From: Alloyangia mangrovi
GTDB taxonomy: Bacteria > Pseudomonadota > Alphaproteobacteria > Rhodobacterales > Rhodobacteraceae
Direction of reading: 5' to 3'
Length of the DNA: 64,000 bases
NCBI RefSeq assembly: GCF_002300555.2
Contig: NZ_NTHN02000008.1
Span: 1 to 64,000, forward strand
Each line of letters starts with the position of its first letter. The first letter of the stretch is position 1. The translations under genes and the position numbers were made by a program. This document shows positions 8,071 to 17,761 of the stretch, in pieces. The notes under the pieces were generated by a model. The model saw only the letters and a program-made list of their open reading frames with translations. It did no database searches and was not told the origin of the DNA.

Positions 8071-10522
8071 ATGGCAAGTTTGGCGACTTTCAACTTCAAG
8101 CTGTCCCAGCTCTATCCGGGCGCGGGCAAGTATCATCTCAACACCTGCGCCAATCCGGATTGCTCCAACTTCGGGCAGCCCCTGACGGACTCGGCAGCGC
8201 GCAGGAAAACCTGGAACGAGACCCGCCCCGACCTTACGCTGGAGCAGCTTGATATCGTGGCGAAGCACGGTCCGGGCGCCTACAAGCTCTCCGGTGCGGA
8301 CAAGAAACACCGAAGGGTAAGTTGCGCCTTCCAGTATCAGCGCGCCCCTCATGTATGGGCCGATCAGCGAACAGTGCGTTGTCAGGGACATACCTCCGAG
8401 GGAAAGGTCTGCAACAGCGCCTTCTCCATCAAATCGCCGGCGCATCTCGATGAGGAAGTTGCCCGCCTCCGCAATCACAACGGCATCCTGGATGGTCCCG
8501 CATGTGGTGCCTGTGGCACCCGCTTCCTTGCTGCGCCGGAGGATTTCTCGCTGAATGGGGCACATCAGCGGATCCGCGACAGCAAGGGCAAGGCCATGAA
8601 GAAGAAGGCCACACCGAAGGCCGTCCGGGTCTTGCACAAACCCTGCAAAGGCAAGAAGGGTGCTCGGTTCTCAATCTCGCTGCCGCACGCGGGGCAAAAG
8701 ACGACGTCGGACAACCTGCGCATTCTCGGGGCGGTGCTGAACAGTGCCGGGATCACCGACATACAGCGCATGCTGGGCACCGCTGCGACCGGCAAGGCGA
8801 TCGGCTTTTCGCGGATCTATGATCGCATCGCCTGGTTGGAGGAAGTGTTTCTGGCCTACGAGCGCGAGATGCTCCGCCGTTGGCGGGAAAAAAATTGAAC
8901 GTAGCGGTCAGCAGGTAGAGCACTGCCTGAGTCACGACGATATGGTCCTCTCCGTGAACTGGGAGACGGCCACCGATCAGCGTATCACGCAGCTCAACTG
9001 CGCCATCACGGCCGACGCGAAAAGCGGGTATGTATATCGAATGGATGTCGATTTCGACCCACGCGTCAAACCCCTCGACCTCTTCAACCAGACCTACACC
9101 GACGGCCAGGGAGGTCCGAAGAACCTCTCGGAGAGCTATCCCGGCAGCAAGTTCGAAACTGCGCCAAAGTTTTCCTGGCAGAGGCCGACCGGGCGCCTAC
9201 ATGAGCCACAGTTCTTCGCTGCCTGCGTCAATGAACTGGAGGCCTTCCGTGTGCGGGCCCGACGCCGGATGCCGAAAAGGTCGAAAGCCGATGCCAACGC
9301 CAGGGACGATCTCACCGTCCGCGTGAACGGAATGAAGTAGGACATCCGCGTTATCGCCGAAGACTGTTTCGGATTCCCTGCGGACACCGAGGCCGAACGC
9401 GGCTCTTTCAAGGGCATGACCACCGACGACTTCTATACGAAGGCCGCGCACTTCGTCCTTCTGCGTGAGATGCTACCGAAGGGGCGGATTGTCCTGACGA
9501 CCGAGCTGGAAGCCACACTCCCGAATGTGATTCCGCATGTATTCGAAGAGGAGATCCGGGCGGACCGCTTCGTTTGGCTGGCGATGAAGTTCAAGAAGAA
9601 GACAACGAAGCCCGAGAAGCTCGGGAAGGTAAAAGCATACAAGAAGGACCGTCGTCAGTTCCACAACGAAGGCATGTATGCCGGTCGCTTCTCCATGGAG
9701 ACTGATGCCCGCACCGTCACAGAAGCTTATATCGCGGACCATATGGCACCTGCGCTGCGTGGAACCGGCCCGTATCCCGGGTCGAACTACCGGATCCCAG
9801 TATTTCCGAAGCTCTGGGTGTCCGCGCCGACACAAGCGAGCGGAGAGCTCGACAAGGTCGTCGGGTTCCCCATCCTCCCGCGTCACTTGCGTCGGGAGCT
9901 GAAGAACATCCCATTCGCAGGTCCGCTCGATGCCGATGTTCGTGGGGAGCTCGCGCCGTGGGTCTACAAAGCGACTCTGCAACCGGCGAGCACATTCATG
10001 AACTCGCTCCGCGAGCGCCTTAGCCTGGCGGACAGGGCAGGCAGCGGAGGCGCTCGGATCGGCGGTTCCTACGTCCAGGGCGCAATCTTCAATCCTGCGA
10101 TGCTGATCTCGATCATCAACATCTTCCGGATCAACTACAACTTCTTCGAGCCAAGGGTTTATACGCCACCATACGAAGAGATCGACGACTTCGTGAAGGC
10201 AGGAAAGCTGATGCCACGCGCCCTCCGCATCCCAGGGACAGGCGAGTATGTCCAGCTTCCGCCCCGCGCCAGGCGCTCACCACAAAAGCGCACGCCGGCA
10301 ATGCGCCACGGCATGGATACCAGAAAGCTCCGGAAGGGTGGAGGCGAAGATGTGCCTGATCTCTACCGCTTGCTCTATCGGCCTTGGCTTTATGCCGGCA
10401 CGAAGGTGGGCGCCAAGCTGGACCGGTCGTGGCAGGCTCCTGCCTCCCAAACAATAAACCTACCCGAAGACGACACCCGAGAGACACAAGTCGTGCCGAT
10501 TTCCGAGTTTTTGGGGATTTGA
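8071..10522 (+). pseudogene. Transposase of the insertion element, broken by a frameshift and an amber codon
   Basis: Three consecutive reading segments form one protein of about 816 residues. The first (8071-8898, 275 residues) carries Cys pairs suggesting zinc binding (CANPDC at residues 26-31, CQGHTSEGKVC, CGACGTRF) and a helical, DNA-binding-like stretch (NLRILGAVLNSAGITDIQRM). At an A7 run (8888-8894) the frame must shift by one base to continue as KIERSGQQVEH and on through ITADAKSGYVYRMDVDFDP. A TAG at 9338-9340 interrupts this same frame, which resumes to 10522. The later part looks like the catalytic domain, but I cannot place the acidic triad. The shift is +1, not the classical -1 programmed slip. 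Identification as transposase rests on position between inverted repeats, size and the zinc-finger plus helical layout. Confidence 0.7.
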
Positions 10523-10616
10523 GCCGACTTGTTGCCCGACGAGGAGATGACCGCGGCCCTGACCTTATCCAGCGACAGCCCATCATCTTGCAAAAAGTGC
10601 ATCTCTCACCACAAGA

Positions 10617-10647
10617 AATGGCCGCGATGGTTCTCATCGCGGCCATT
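10617..10647. terminator. Hairpin near the right end of the element
   Basis: A perfect 13-bp stem (10617-10629 with 10635-10647) closes on a 5-base loop, 94 bp after the transposase stop. There is no proper T run after it, but its position suggests the transposase terminator. The rest of 10523-10673 shows nothing else. Confidence 0.55.
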
Positions 10648-10673
10648 CGTTTCAGAGTCAGTCTCTAAGCAGA

Positions 10674-10699
10674 GTGTCCCACCGCGGGGAATGCGTCAC
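10674..10699 (-). repeat. Right terminal inverted repeat of the element
   Basis: 26 bp, the inverted counterpart of 7714-7739 with 24 of 26 positions matching. It ends GGAATGCGTCAC at the junction with the duplicated target. Confidence 0.9.
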
Positions 10700-10706
10700 C
10701 GCGAGA
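10700..10706. repeat. Target-site duplication, right copy (7 bp)
   Basis: CGCGAGA, identical and in the same orientation as 7707-7713. Before insertion it was the loop of the lpdA terminator. Confidence 0.9.
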
Positions 10707-10718
10707 GGCGCCCTTTTT
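10707..10718 (+). terminator. Right half of the split lpdA terminator, with T tract
   Basis: GGCGCCC followed by five T residues is the 3' arm and U-tract that pair with 7697-7706. It is separated from its partner by the element and can no longer act for lpdA. Confidence 0.8.
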
Positions 10719-10750
10719 CATGGGGCGGCGTTTGTCGGGGGGGGCGTCGA

Positions 10751-10887
10751 GGGGGCTCTGCCCCCGTCCGCTGCGCGGACTCCCCCGGGATATTTGGACC
10801 TAGAAGAATGGGAGCGGTCCGCGGTTCTTCTAGGCGGAAATATCCCGGGGGTGAATTCGCCGCAGGCGAAGAGGGGGCAGCGCCCCC
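10751..10887. repeat. Dispersed intergenic repeat, inverted pair
   Basis: Two copies of one GC-rich unit face each other. The forward copy (10751-10808) runs GGGGGCTCTGCCCCC, a GTCCGC-type small hairpin, CCCCCGGGATATTTGG and CCTAGAAGAA. The inverted copy (10825-10887) begins TTCTTCTAGG and ends GGGGGCAGCGCCCCC. Similar units occur at 21428-21485, 28833-28890, 36821-36967 and 47432-47537. They lie only between transcription units and look like REP/BIME-type elements. An uninterrupted G8 run precedes this copy (10737-10744). Confidence 0.75.
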
Positions 10888-10897
10888 GGCCGTGCAG

Positions 10898-11485
10898 TCA
10901 GTGCGAGAGGCGCGCGAGAAAGGCCTCGACCTTCGGTGCCAGCCAGTCCCAGAGCTTTGGTGCGCCGCTCTTGATCTTGGGTGCCATCTTCTTCTCGAAG
11001 ACCGGCCAGGTGACCTTGTAGTCGACCCAGGAGCCGCCCTGCGTGACGAGGTTCATGTTCGGCGGCTGGAAGCGGTCCACCGATTTGGCAAAGCGCGCGT
11101 CGGGGGTCTCGTTGGCCTCGAACTCGTCCCAGAGCGCGCGCAGCGCGGCGCCCTGGTCGGCGGGCAGCAGGCCGAAGAGCCGGTCGGCGGCGGCGGCTTC
11201 CTCGGCCTCCTTGGCGGTCTCGTCGACCTCGCCGAAGAACGGGTTGTCGCCAGCGTCGATCTCGACGAGATCGTGCAGCAGCAGCATCTTGATGACGCGC
11301 TCGATGGTCACACCCTCGGGGGCGTGCTCGCCCAGCACCAGCGCGAAGAGCGCCAGGTGCCAGCTGTGCTCGGCGGAGTTTTCGAAGCGTGCGCCGTCCG
11401 AGGTCTTGGTGGCGCGGGTCACCGCCGAGAGTCGCCCTGCCTCGATGAGGAAGGCCATTTGCGCGTCGAGACGTTCGGTGCTCAT
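10898..11485 (-). CDS. HD-domain hydrolase (YfbR/5'-nucleotidase-like)
   Basis: 195 residues. The metal-binding HD motifs are clear: ENSAEHSWHLALFALVL (first His), MLLLHDLVEIDAGD (the His-Asp pair) and a late Asp in FAKSVDRFQPP. This matches the HD proteins related to 5'-deoxynucleotidase YfbR, which remove phosphate from nucleotides in the cytoplasm; the exact substrate cannot be read from sequence. I start at the ATG at 11485, not at the much longer upstream open frame. That ATG overlaps the stop of the small gene upstream (ATGA), so the two are translationally coupled. Confidence 0.85.
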   Translation of the reverse strand: MSTERLDAQMAFLIEAGRLSAVTRATKTSDGARFENSAEHSWHLALFALVLGEHAPEGVTIERVIKMLLLHDLVEIDAGDNPFFGEVDETAKEAEEAAAADRLFGLLPADQGAALRALWDEFEANETPDARFAKSVDRFQPPNMNLVTQGGSWVDYKVTWPVFEKKMAPKIKSGAPKLWDWLAPKVEAFLARLSH

Positions 11486-11724
11486 GCCTGTGGCTCCCCG
11501 GTTCCGCCGGTCTTGGCGGCGTTCAGCCGCTCGACGAGGAAGGCCCGCGCCCGGCGCTCGGCGAGGCGGACGCGGATCGAGGTGAGATAAGCCTCTTCGA
11601 GCGTTGTGGAGGAAGCGCCGATGACCTTCGCGACTTCCATGAAGAAGCGCTCGTCGCCGGTGAGCTTCATCACCTTGAACGTGTCCTCGGCCAGCTTGTC
11701 TGCCAGCTCCTGGGTGAGGTTCAT
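11482..11724 (-). CDS. Small hypothetical protein coupled to the HD gene
   Basis: 80 residues, highly charged and predicted fully helical (MNLTQELADKLAEDTFKVMK at the start), without membrane spans or Cys. I do not recognise the family. A GAGAGGAGCGCCC stretch ahead of the ATG gives a credible ribosome site. The ATGA overlap with the following HD-domain gene argues that it is a real gene and that the two products may act together. Confidence 0.65.
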   Translation of the reverse strand: MNLTQELADKLAEDTFKVMKLTGDERFFMEVAKVIGASSTTLEEAYLTSIRVRLAERRARAFLVERLNAAKTGGTGEPQA

Positions 11725-11823
11725 GGGCGCTCCTCTCGGTCCTGTGGTCTTGGCGTTGGGTCGGTCGGCCGCAACGGGCGGCGGACATGCAAAGGCCGGC
11801 GCGGGGCCGGCCTTAAGGCTGTT

Positions 11824-12477
11824 TCAGCGGGTGGTCTCGGTCAGGCGCCGCTTCACGTAGCCGGTGACGCTGTCGATCATCGTTTCCATGTGCGGCTCTT
11901 CGAAGAAGTGCCCGGCACCCTCGACCTGCTCGTGGGTGATGGTGATGCCCTTCTGTTCCTTGAGCTTGTTCACCAGCGTCGTGGTGTCCGCGGGCGGGGC
12001 CACGCGGTCATTGGAGCCGTTGATGATCAGCCCAGAGGAGGGGCAGGGCGCGAGGAACGAGAAATCATACATGTTGGCCGGCGGCGAGACCGAGACAAAG
12101 CCGGTGATCTCGGGGCGGCGCATCAGCAGCTGCATGCCGATCCAGGCGCCGAAGGAGAAGCCTGCGACCCAGCAATGCTTGGAATTGTTGTTCATCGACT
12201 GCAGGTAGTCGAGTGCCGAGGCGGCATCCGAAAGCTCGCCGATGCCCTGGTCGTATTCGCCCTGGCTCCGCCCCACGCCGCGGAAATTGAACCGCAGCAC
12301 GGTGAATCCCATGTTGTAGAAGGCGTAGTGAAGGTTATAGACGACCTTGTTGTTCATCGTCCCGCCGAACTGCGGATGCGGGTGCAGGACGATGGCGATG
12401 GGGGCGTCGTTGTCTTTTTGCGGATGATAGCGGCCTTCGAGGCGGCCTTCGGGTCCGGGAAAAATGACCTCGGGCAT
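11824..12477 (-). CDS. Alpha/beta hydrolase (COG2945-like)
   Basis: 217 residues. The alpha/beta hydrolase landmarks are present: an oxyanion region at IVLHPHPQFGGTMNNKVV, FRGVGRSQGEYD, a nucleophile elbow at WVAGFSFGAWIGMQ (Gly-Phe-Ser-Phe-Gly), an acid in INGSNDRVAPP and a His in VEGAGHFFEEP. The protein looks cytoplasmic, as it has no signal peptide. The substrate is unknown. The start at 12477 is behind AGGAGCACTTCC. A longer open frame runs upstream through the iscR promoter and is not genuine. The gene is divergent from iscR and shares its control region. Confidence 0.85.
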   Translation of the reverse strand: MPEVIFPGPEGRLEGRYHPQKDNDAPIAIVLHPHPQFGGTMNNKVVYNLHYAFYNMGFTVLRFNFRGVGRSQGEYDQGIGELSDAASALDYLQSMNNNSKHCWVAGFSFGAWIGMQLLMRRPEITGFVSVSPPANMYDFSFLAPCPSSGLIINGSNDRVAPPADTTTLVNKLKEQKGITITHEQVEGAGHFFEEPHMETMIDSVTGYVKRRLTETTR

Positions 12478-12535
12478 CGGGCGGAAGTGCTCCTGATCGG
12501 TGTGCGCGAAATTGTTGACGAAATTTCTGCGGCAC

Positions 12536-12552
12536 TTTAGAACGTTTCTAAA
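12536..12552. promoter_or_regulatory. Irr-type (ICE-like) palindrome upstream of iscR-suf
   Basis: A perfect inverted repeat TTTAGAA-CGT-TTCTAAA lies between the divergent hydrolase and iscR genes. It agrees with the Irr box (iron control element) described for alphaproteobacteria, as I remember it, and suf operons are known Irr targets there. This would tie iron-sulfur assembly to iron/heme status. Two further inverted repeats follow at once: CCCGTG-4-CACGGG (12554-12569) and ATTGCA-4-TGCAAT (12580-12595), possibly sites for IscR or another regulator. Confidence 0.65.
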
Positions 12553-12645
12553 TCCCGTGTGGGCACGGGAGAGGGCTTGATTGCAGATATGCAATTGCCC
12601 GGTCAAGGTCAATCGGTTGGGCGCGAAGGTGCCCGGGAGGCATGC

Positions 12646-13158
12646 GTGAAGCTGAGCACCAAGGGGCGTTACGCGATGGTCGCGCTGGTCGACATCGCCC
12701 TTCAGCCCGAAGGCGACCTGGTGACGCTGGGGGATATCTCCAGGCGCCAGGACATTTCCCTGCCGTATCTCGAGCAGCTCTTCGTGAAGCTGCGGCGCGC
12801 GGGGCTCGTCGCCTCGGTGCGCGGGCCCGGCGGCGGCTACCGCCTGGCGCGCACGCCCGACCAGATCCGCGTGGTCGACGTGCTGGCGGCGGTCGACGAG
12901 ACCGTCGATGCGATGCACAAGGGCGCCGGCGCCTCGGGCGGGGCCTCGGGCAGCCGGGCACAATCGCTGTCGAACCGGCTGTGGCAATCGCTCTCGGCAC
13001 ACGTCTACGTCTACCTGCACCAGGCGCGGCTCTCGGATGTGGTCGGCAATGCGCTGGCGCCCTGTCCGGCGGTGCCCTCGCTCTTTGCCATCGTCGACGA
13101 GCCTGTCTCCGACGAGGAGCGGGAAGAGATCGAAGACATTCTCTCGGATGAGAGCTGA
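12646..13158 (+). CDS. iscR: Rrf2-family regulator IscR, single-cysteine type
   Basis: 170 residues. An Rrf2 winged helix spans about residues 1-70 (STKGRYAMVALVDIAL, then ISRRQDISLPYLEQLF and RGPGGGYRLAR). IscR controls iron-sulfur cluster assembly genes and is itself a cluster-sensing protein. The canonical three Cys of the ligand loop are absent here: the loop after residue 90 reads [12 protein letters not shown], and the only Cys is Cys140 in ALAPCPAVP. This fits the atypical IscR described for Rhodobacter-type bacteria. The start is the GTG at 12646 behind GGGAGG. It is the first gene of the suf operon. Confidence 0.9.
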   Translation: MKLSTKGRYAMVALVDIALQPEGDLVTLGDISRRQDISLPYLEQLFVKLRRAGLVASVRGPGGGYRLARTPDQIRVVDVLAAVDETVDAMHKGAGASGGASGSRAQSLSNRLWQSLSAHVYVYLHQARLSDVVGNALAPCPAVPSLFAIVDEPVSDEEREEIEDILSDES

Positions 13159-13203
13159 TCCCGGCGCGGCGTGAAACCTGAACAAGATGAAAGAGGAGGC
13201 GGC

Positions 13204-14247
13204 GTGACGCGGGCCTATCTCGACTGGAATGCCACGGCGCCGCTGCGCTCCGAGGCGAAGGACGCGATGATCGCGGCGATGCACCTCGTGGGGAACCCCT
13301 CGTCGGTCCACGCCGAGGGGCGCGCGGCCAAGGGGCTGATGGAAAAGGCGCGGGCGCAGGTCGCCTCGGCGCTTGGCGCCGACGGCGCCGACGTGGTCTT
13401 CGTCTCGGGCGCCACCGAGGCTGCGGCGCTGGCCTGCGCCGGGCGGGGGCTGCGCGGCGCCGACATCGAGCATGATGCCATGGCGGCCTGGCTGACCTGC
13501 GATTTGGCGGTGGACGGGCAGGGGCGGGTCACCGTCAACGATCCGGCGGTCACCGCGCTGCAGGCGGCGAACTCCGAAACCGGGGTGGTGCAGGAATTGC
13601 CGCAGGGCCTTGCGGTGGTCGATGCCACGCAGGTCTTCGGCAAGCTGCCCTTCGCCTTCAACTGGTCCGGCGCGCAGATGGCCATCGTCTCGGCGCACAA
13701 GCTGGGCGGGCCCAAGGGAATCGGCGCGCTGGTGATGAAGCGTGGCACCGACCTGCCGCCGCAGATGAAGGGCGGAGGCCAGGAGATGGGCCGCCGCGCC
13801 GGCACCGAGAACCTGATCGGCATAGCGGGATTTGGCGCAGCGGCGGAGGCGGCCGCGCGCGATCTGGCCGATGACGTATGGACAGGAATCGAAAAACTTA
13901 GAACAATTCTAGAAAACGCTATTGCGGCTGCCGCTCCAGAGACTATTTTTGTCGGGAATGGTGCGCCGCGCCTGCCGAACACCTCCTGCTTCGCGCTGCC
14001 GGGCTGGAAGGGCGAGACGCAAGTGATGCAGATGGACCTCGCCGGTTTCGCGATTTCAGCGGGGTCGGCCTGTTCCAGCGGCAAGGTCCGCGCCTCCCGC
14101 GTGCTGCGGGCAATGGGATTTGATGACGACGTGGCCGGCTGCGCGATCCGCGTGAGCCTGGGCCCGACGACACGGGAAGAGGACGTGCTGCGCTTCGCCG
14201 AAGCTTGGGCACGCCAGTATCGGAAGAAATACGCGCCGGGGCTCTGA
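13204..14247 (+). CDS. Cysteine desulfurase (NifS/IscS-like)
   Basis: 347 residues. It is a class-V PLP enzyme that takes sulfur from cysteine to feed cluster assembly. It starts with TRAYLDWNATAPLR, carries the PLP lysine in VSAHKLGGPKGIGAL and the catalytic Cys in SAGSACSSGKVRASRVL, the group-I (IscS-type) arrangement. The start is the GTG at 13204, five bases after AGGAGG; an earlier in-frame GTG at 13171 has no such site. It sits between iscR and sufB, while a second desulfurase (sufS) ends the operon. An AT-rich stretch at 13890-13950 uses codons that are rare here (AGA, CTA, ATT) and contains an Irr-like palindrome. Confidence 0.9.
   Translation: MTRAYLDWNATAPLRSEAKDAMIAAMHLVGNPSSVHAEGRAAKGLMEKARAQVASALGADGADVVFVSGATEAAALACAGRGLRGADIEHDAMAAWLTCDLAVDGQGRVTVNDPAVTALQAANSETGVVQELPQGLAVVDATQVFGKLPFAFNWSGAQMAIVSAHKLGGPKGIGALVMKRGTDLPPQMKGGGQEMGRRAGTENLIGIAGFGAAAEAAARDLADDVWTGIEKLRTILENAIAAAAPETIFVGNGAPRLPNTSCFALPGWKGETQVMQMDLAGFAISAGSACSSGKVRASRVLRAMGFDDDVAGCAIRVSLGPTTREEDVLRFAEAWARQYRKKYAPGL
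13897..13913. promoter_or_regulatory. Possible internal Irr-like palindrome within the desulfurase gene
   Basis: CTTAGAA-CAA-TTCTAGA resembles the Irr-type box at 12536-12552 in arm sequence, spacing and centre, with mismatches in the outer pairs. It is embedded in the only AT-rich part of the gene, about 400 bp before sufB. Function is inferred, not shown. Confidence 0.35.
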
Positions 14248-14317
14248 GCCGTGCGCGTCACCGGAAACGCAGGGCGGCGCGCGGCGCTTGCCCCGGGACG
14301 ACAGGAGATAAAGGCTG

Positions 14318-15838
<1,521 letters not shown>

Positions 15839-15862
15839 GGCCCGCCGCAGGGGAGACGCCGG

Positions 15863-16060
15863 ATGCTGCAACAGCTGGTGCTTCAATCCGCCGGGGCGGC
15901 CATCGGCATCTTTCTGGGTGCCTTGATCGGTCTGGGCGTGCGCAAGCGGAAGGGCAATTCCGAGGGGCTTCTGGCCGGCTCGGTGCTGCTCACCGCCTGC
16001 GCGGCCGGCGGGCTCGCGCTCGTCACCCTGACCGCGATCCGTTACTTCGCGCAGAGCTGA
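15863..16060 (+). CDS. Small two-helix membrane protein in the suf operon
   Basis: 65 residues with two hydrophobic segments (about 8-24 and 40-62) joined by a basic loop ([11 protein letters not shown]), so probably an inner-membrane hairpin. I do not recognise a family. It has a GGGGAGACGCCGG stretch ahead of the ATG and sits 24 bp after sufB and 10 bp before the YbjQ gene, so it is certainly co-transcribed. Its role in cluster assembly, if any, is unknown. Confidence 0.6.
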   Translation: MLQQLVLQSAGAAIGIFLGALIGLGVRKRKGNSEGLLAGSVLLTACAAGGLALVTLTAIRYFAQS

Positions 16061-16070
16061 GAGCGCCGAG

Positions 16071-16388
16071 ATGATCATCACCACCACCCCGAGCGTCGAA
16101 GGCCACCGCATCACGTCCTACAAGGGCGTGGTCGTGGGCGAGGCGATCATGGGGGCCAACGTGGTGCGCGATCTCTTTGCGCGGGTCACCGATGTCATCG
16201 GCGGGCGCTCCGGCGCCTACGAGGCCAAGCTGCAGGATGCCCGTGACGTGGCGATGCGCGAACTCAAGGAGCGCGCCATCGCACTCGGGGCGAACGCGGT
16301 GGTCGGCGTCGATCTCGACTACGAGGTCGTGGGCGATTCGATGCTCATGGTCTCGGTGTCGGGCACGGCGGTGGTGATCACGCCATGA
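16071..16388 (+). CDS. YbjQ/UPF0145 family protein
   Basis: 105 residues. It shows the family pattern: [20 protein letters not shown], then [19 protein letters not shown], and the conserved [20 protein letters not shown]. The family forms pentameric rings and is often labelled heavy-metal-binding on weak grounds; no function is established. The last bases overlap the start of the next gene (ATGA), so translation is coupled. Its place between sufB and sufC suggests a link to cluster assembly or metal handling. Confidence 0.85.
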   Translation: MIITTTPSVEGHRITSYKGVVVGEAIMGANVVRDLFARVTDVIGGRSGAYEAKLQDARDVAMRELKERAIALGANAVVGVDLDYEVVGDSMLMVSVSGTAVVITP

Positions 16389-16981
16389 CCGGGCTGCTGG
16401 CCCGGCCCGAGCTGACCCTGCCCGAGGCAGAGGCGGCGCTGCTGCGCGACGAATACGCGCGGGCGGCGGTGATCCTCGAGTACGGCTCGGGCGGCTCGAC
16501 CGTGCTGGCCGGAGAGATGCCCGGCAAGACCGTCTTCACGGTCGAGTCGGACAAGGACTGGGCGCAGATGATGCGCCGCTGGTTCGCCGAGACCCCGCCT
16601 GCCGCGGGGACCGAGGTGGACGTTATCTGGTCCGACATCGGGCCGACCAAGGAATGGGGCCACCCGGTCGACGAGATCGAGTGGCGCAGCTTCCCGGAGT
16701 ACCCGCTGAAGGTCTGGGAGCTGTCCGAGTTCCGCCAGCCGGACGTGGTGCTGGTGGATGGCCGCTTTCGCGAGGGCTGCGCGCTTGCCGCCGCCTTCCT
16801 GACCGAGAAACCGCTGGTGCTGCTCTTCGACGACTACGCACCGCGGGCGCACTATCACAAGGTCGAGCACTGGCTCGGCCGACCGCAAATGACCGGGCGC
16901 ATGGCCCGGTTCGAGATCGTCCCACAGGCCTTCCCGGTGAAGGATCTGCTGCGGATCATGAAACTGACCGTGCGGCCCTGA
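16385..16981 (+). CDS. Methyltransferase-like protein of the suf operon
   Basis: 198 residues. [18 protein letters not shown] near residue 30 looks like the SAM-binding motif I of a Rossmann-fold methyltransferase, and the pieces [15 protein letters not shown] and [15 protein letters not shown] fit the later strands. No metal or iron-sulfur ligands are evident. I would call it SAM-dependent methyltransferase-like without a substrate. Its start overlaps the YbjQ stop, and sufC follows after 24 bp. Confidence 0.6.
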   Translation: MTGLLARPELTLPEAEAALLRDEYARAAVILEYGSGGSTVLAGEMPGKTVFTVESDKDWAQMMRRWFAETPPAAGTEVDVIWSDIGPTKEWGHPVDEIEWRSFPEYPLKVWELSEFRQPDVVLVDGRFREGCALAAAFLTEKPLVLLFDDYAPRAHYHKVEHWLGRPQMTGRMARFEIVPQAFPVKDLLRIMKLTVRP

Positions 16982-17005
16982 CCGCACCCCCAAGGAGGGA
17001 AACCT

Positions 17006-17760
<755 letters not shown>

Positions 17761-17761
<1 letters not shown>

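Larger units (their letters stand above)
7714..10699. mobile_element. Insertion element of 2,986 bp, family not assigned
   Basis: The element is bounded by 26-bp terminal inverted repeats (7714-7739 and 10674-10699, identical at 24 of 26 positions; outer part GTGACGCATTCC, inner part GGTGGGACAC). A 7-bp direct duplication, CGCGAGA, flanks it. Its base composition is visibly less GC-rich than the flanks, pointing to transfer. It carries one long rightward transposase gene, two hairpin terminators near the left end and one near the right end, and no recognisable passenger gene. It entered the loop of the lpdA terminator. I cannot assign a family: a zinc-finger-bearing transposase of about 816 residues with 7-bp duplications is not one I can match from memory. 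Confidence 0.9.

Noticed and set aside
7783-8637. A 284-residue open frame on the minus strand across the left part of the insertion element
   Set aside because: It lies opposite the transposase, has no recognisable motif and no convincing ribosome site, and crosses the terminator at 7883-7904. It is a shadow of the coding strand.
8888-8894. Programmed -1 frameshift in the transposase, as in IS1 or IS3 families
   Set aside because: A -1 shift leads into a frame that stops at once (TAG near 8912). The continuation needs +1, so the classical mechanism does not apply. Error or decay is more likely.
10751-10887. Attachment site or CRISPR-like array
   Set aside because: Only two inverted units with no regular spacing or spacers. 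It belongs to the dispersed repeat family found at other gaps.
12478-13698. Upstream extension of the hydrolase frame through the iscR promoter to give a 624-residue protein
   Set aside because: The extension overlaps the iscR gene and part of the desulfurase on the opposite strand and has no conserved text. The normal start at 12477 with a good ribosome site gives the standard hydrolase length.
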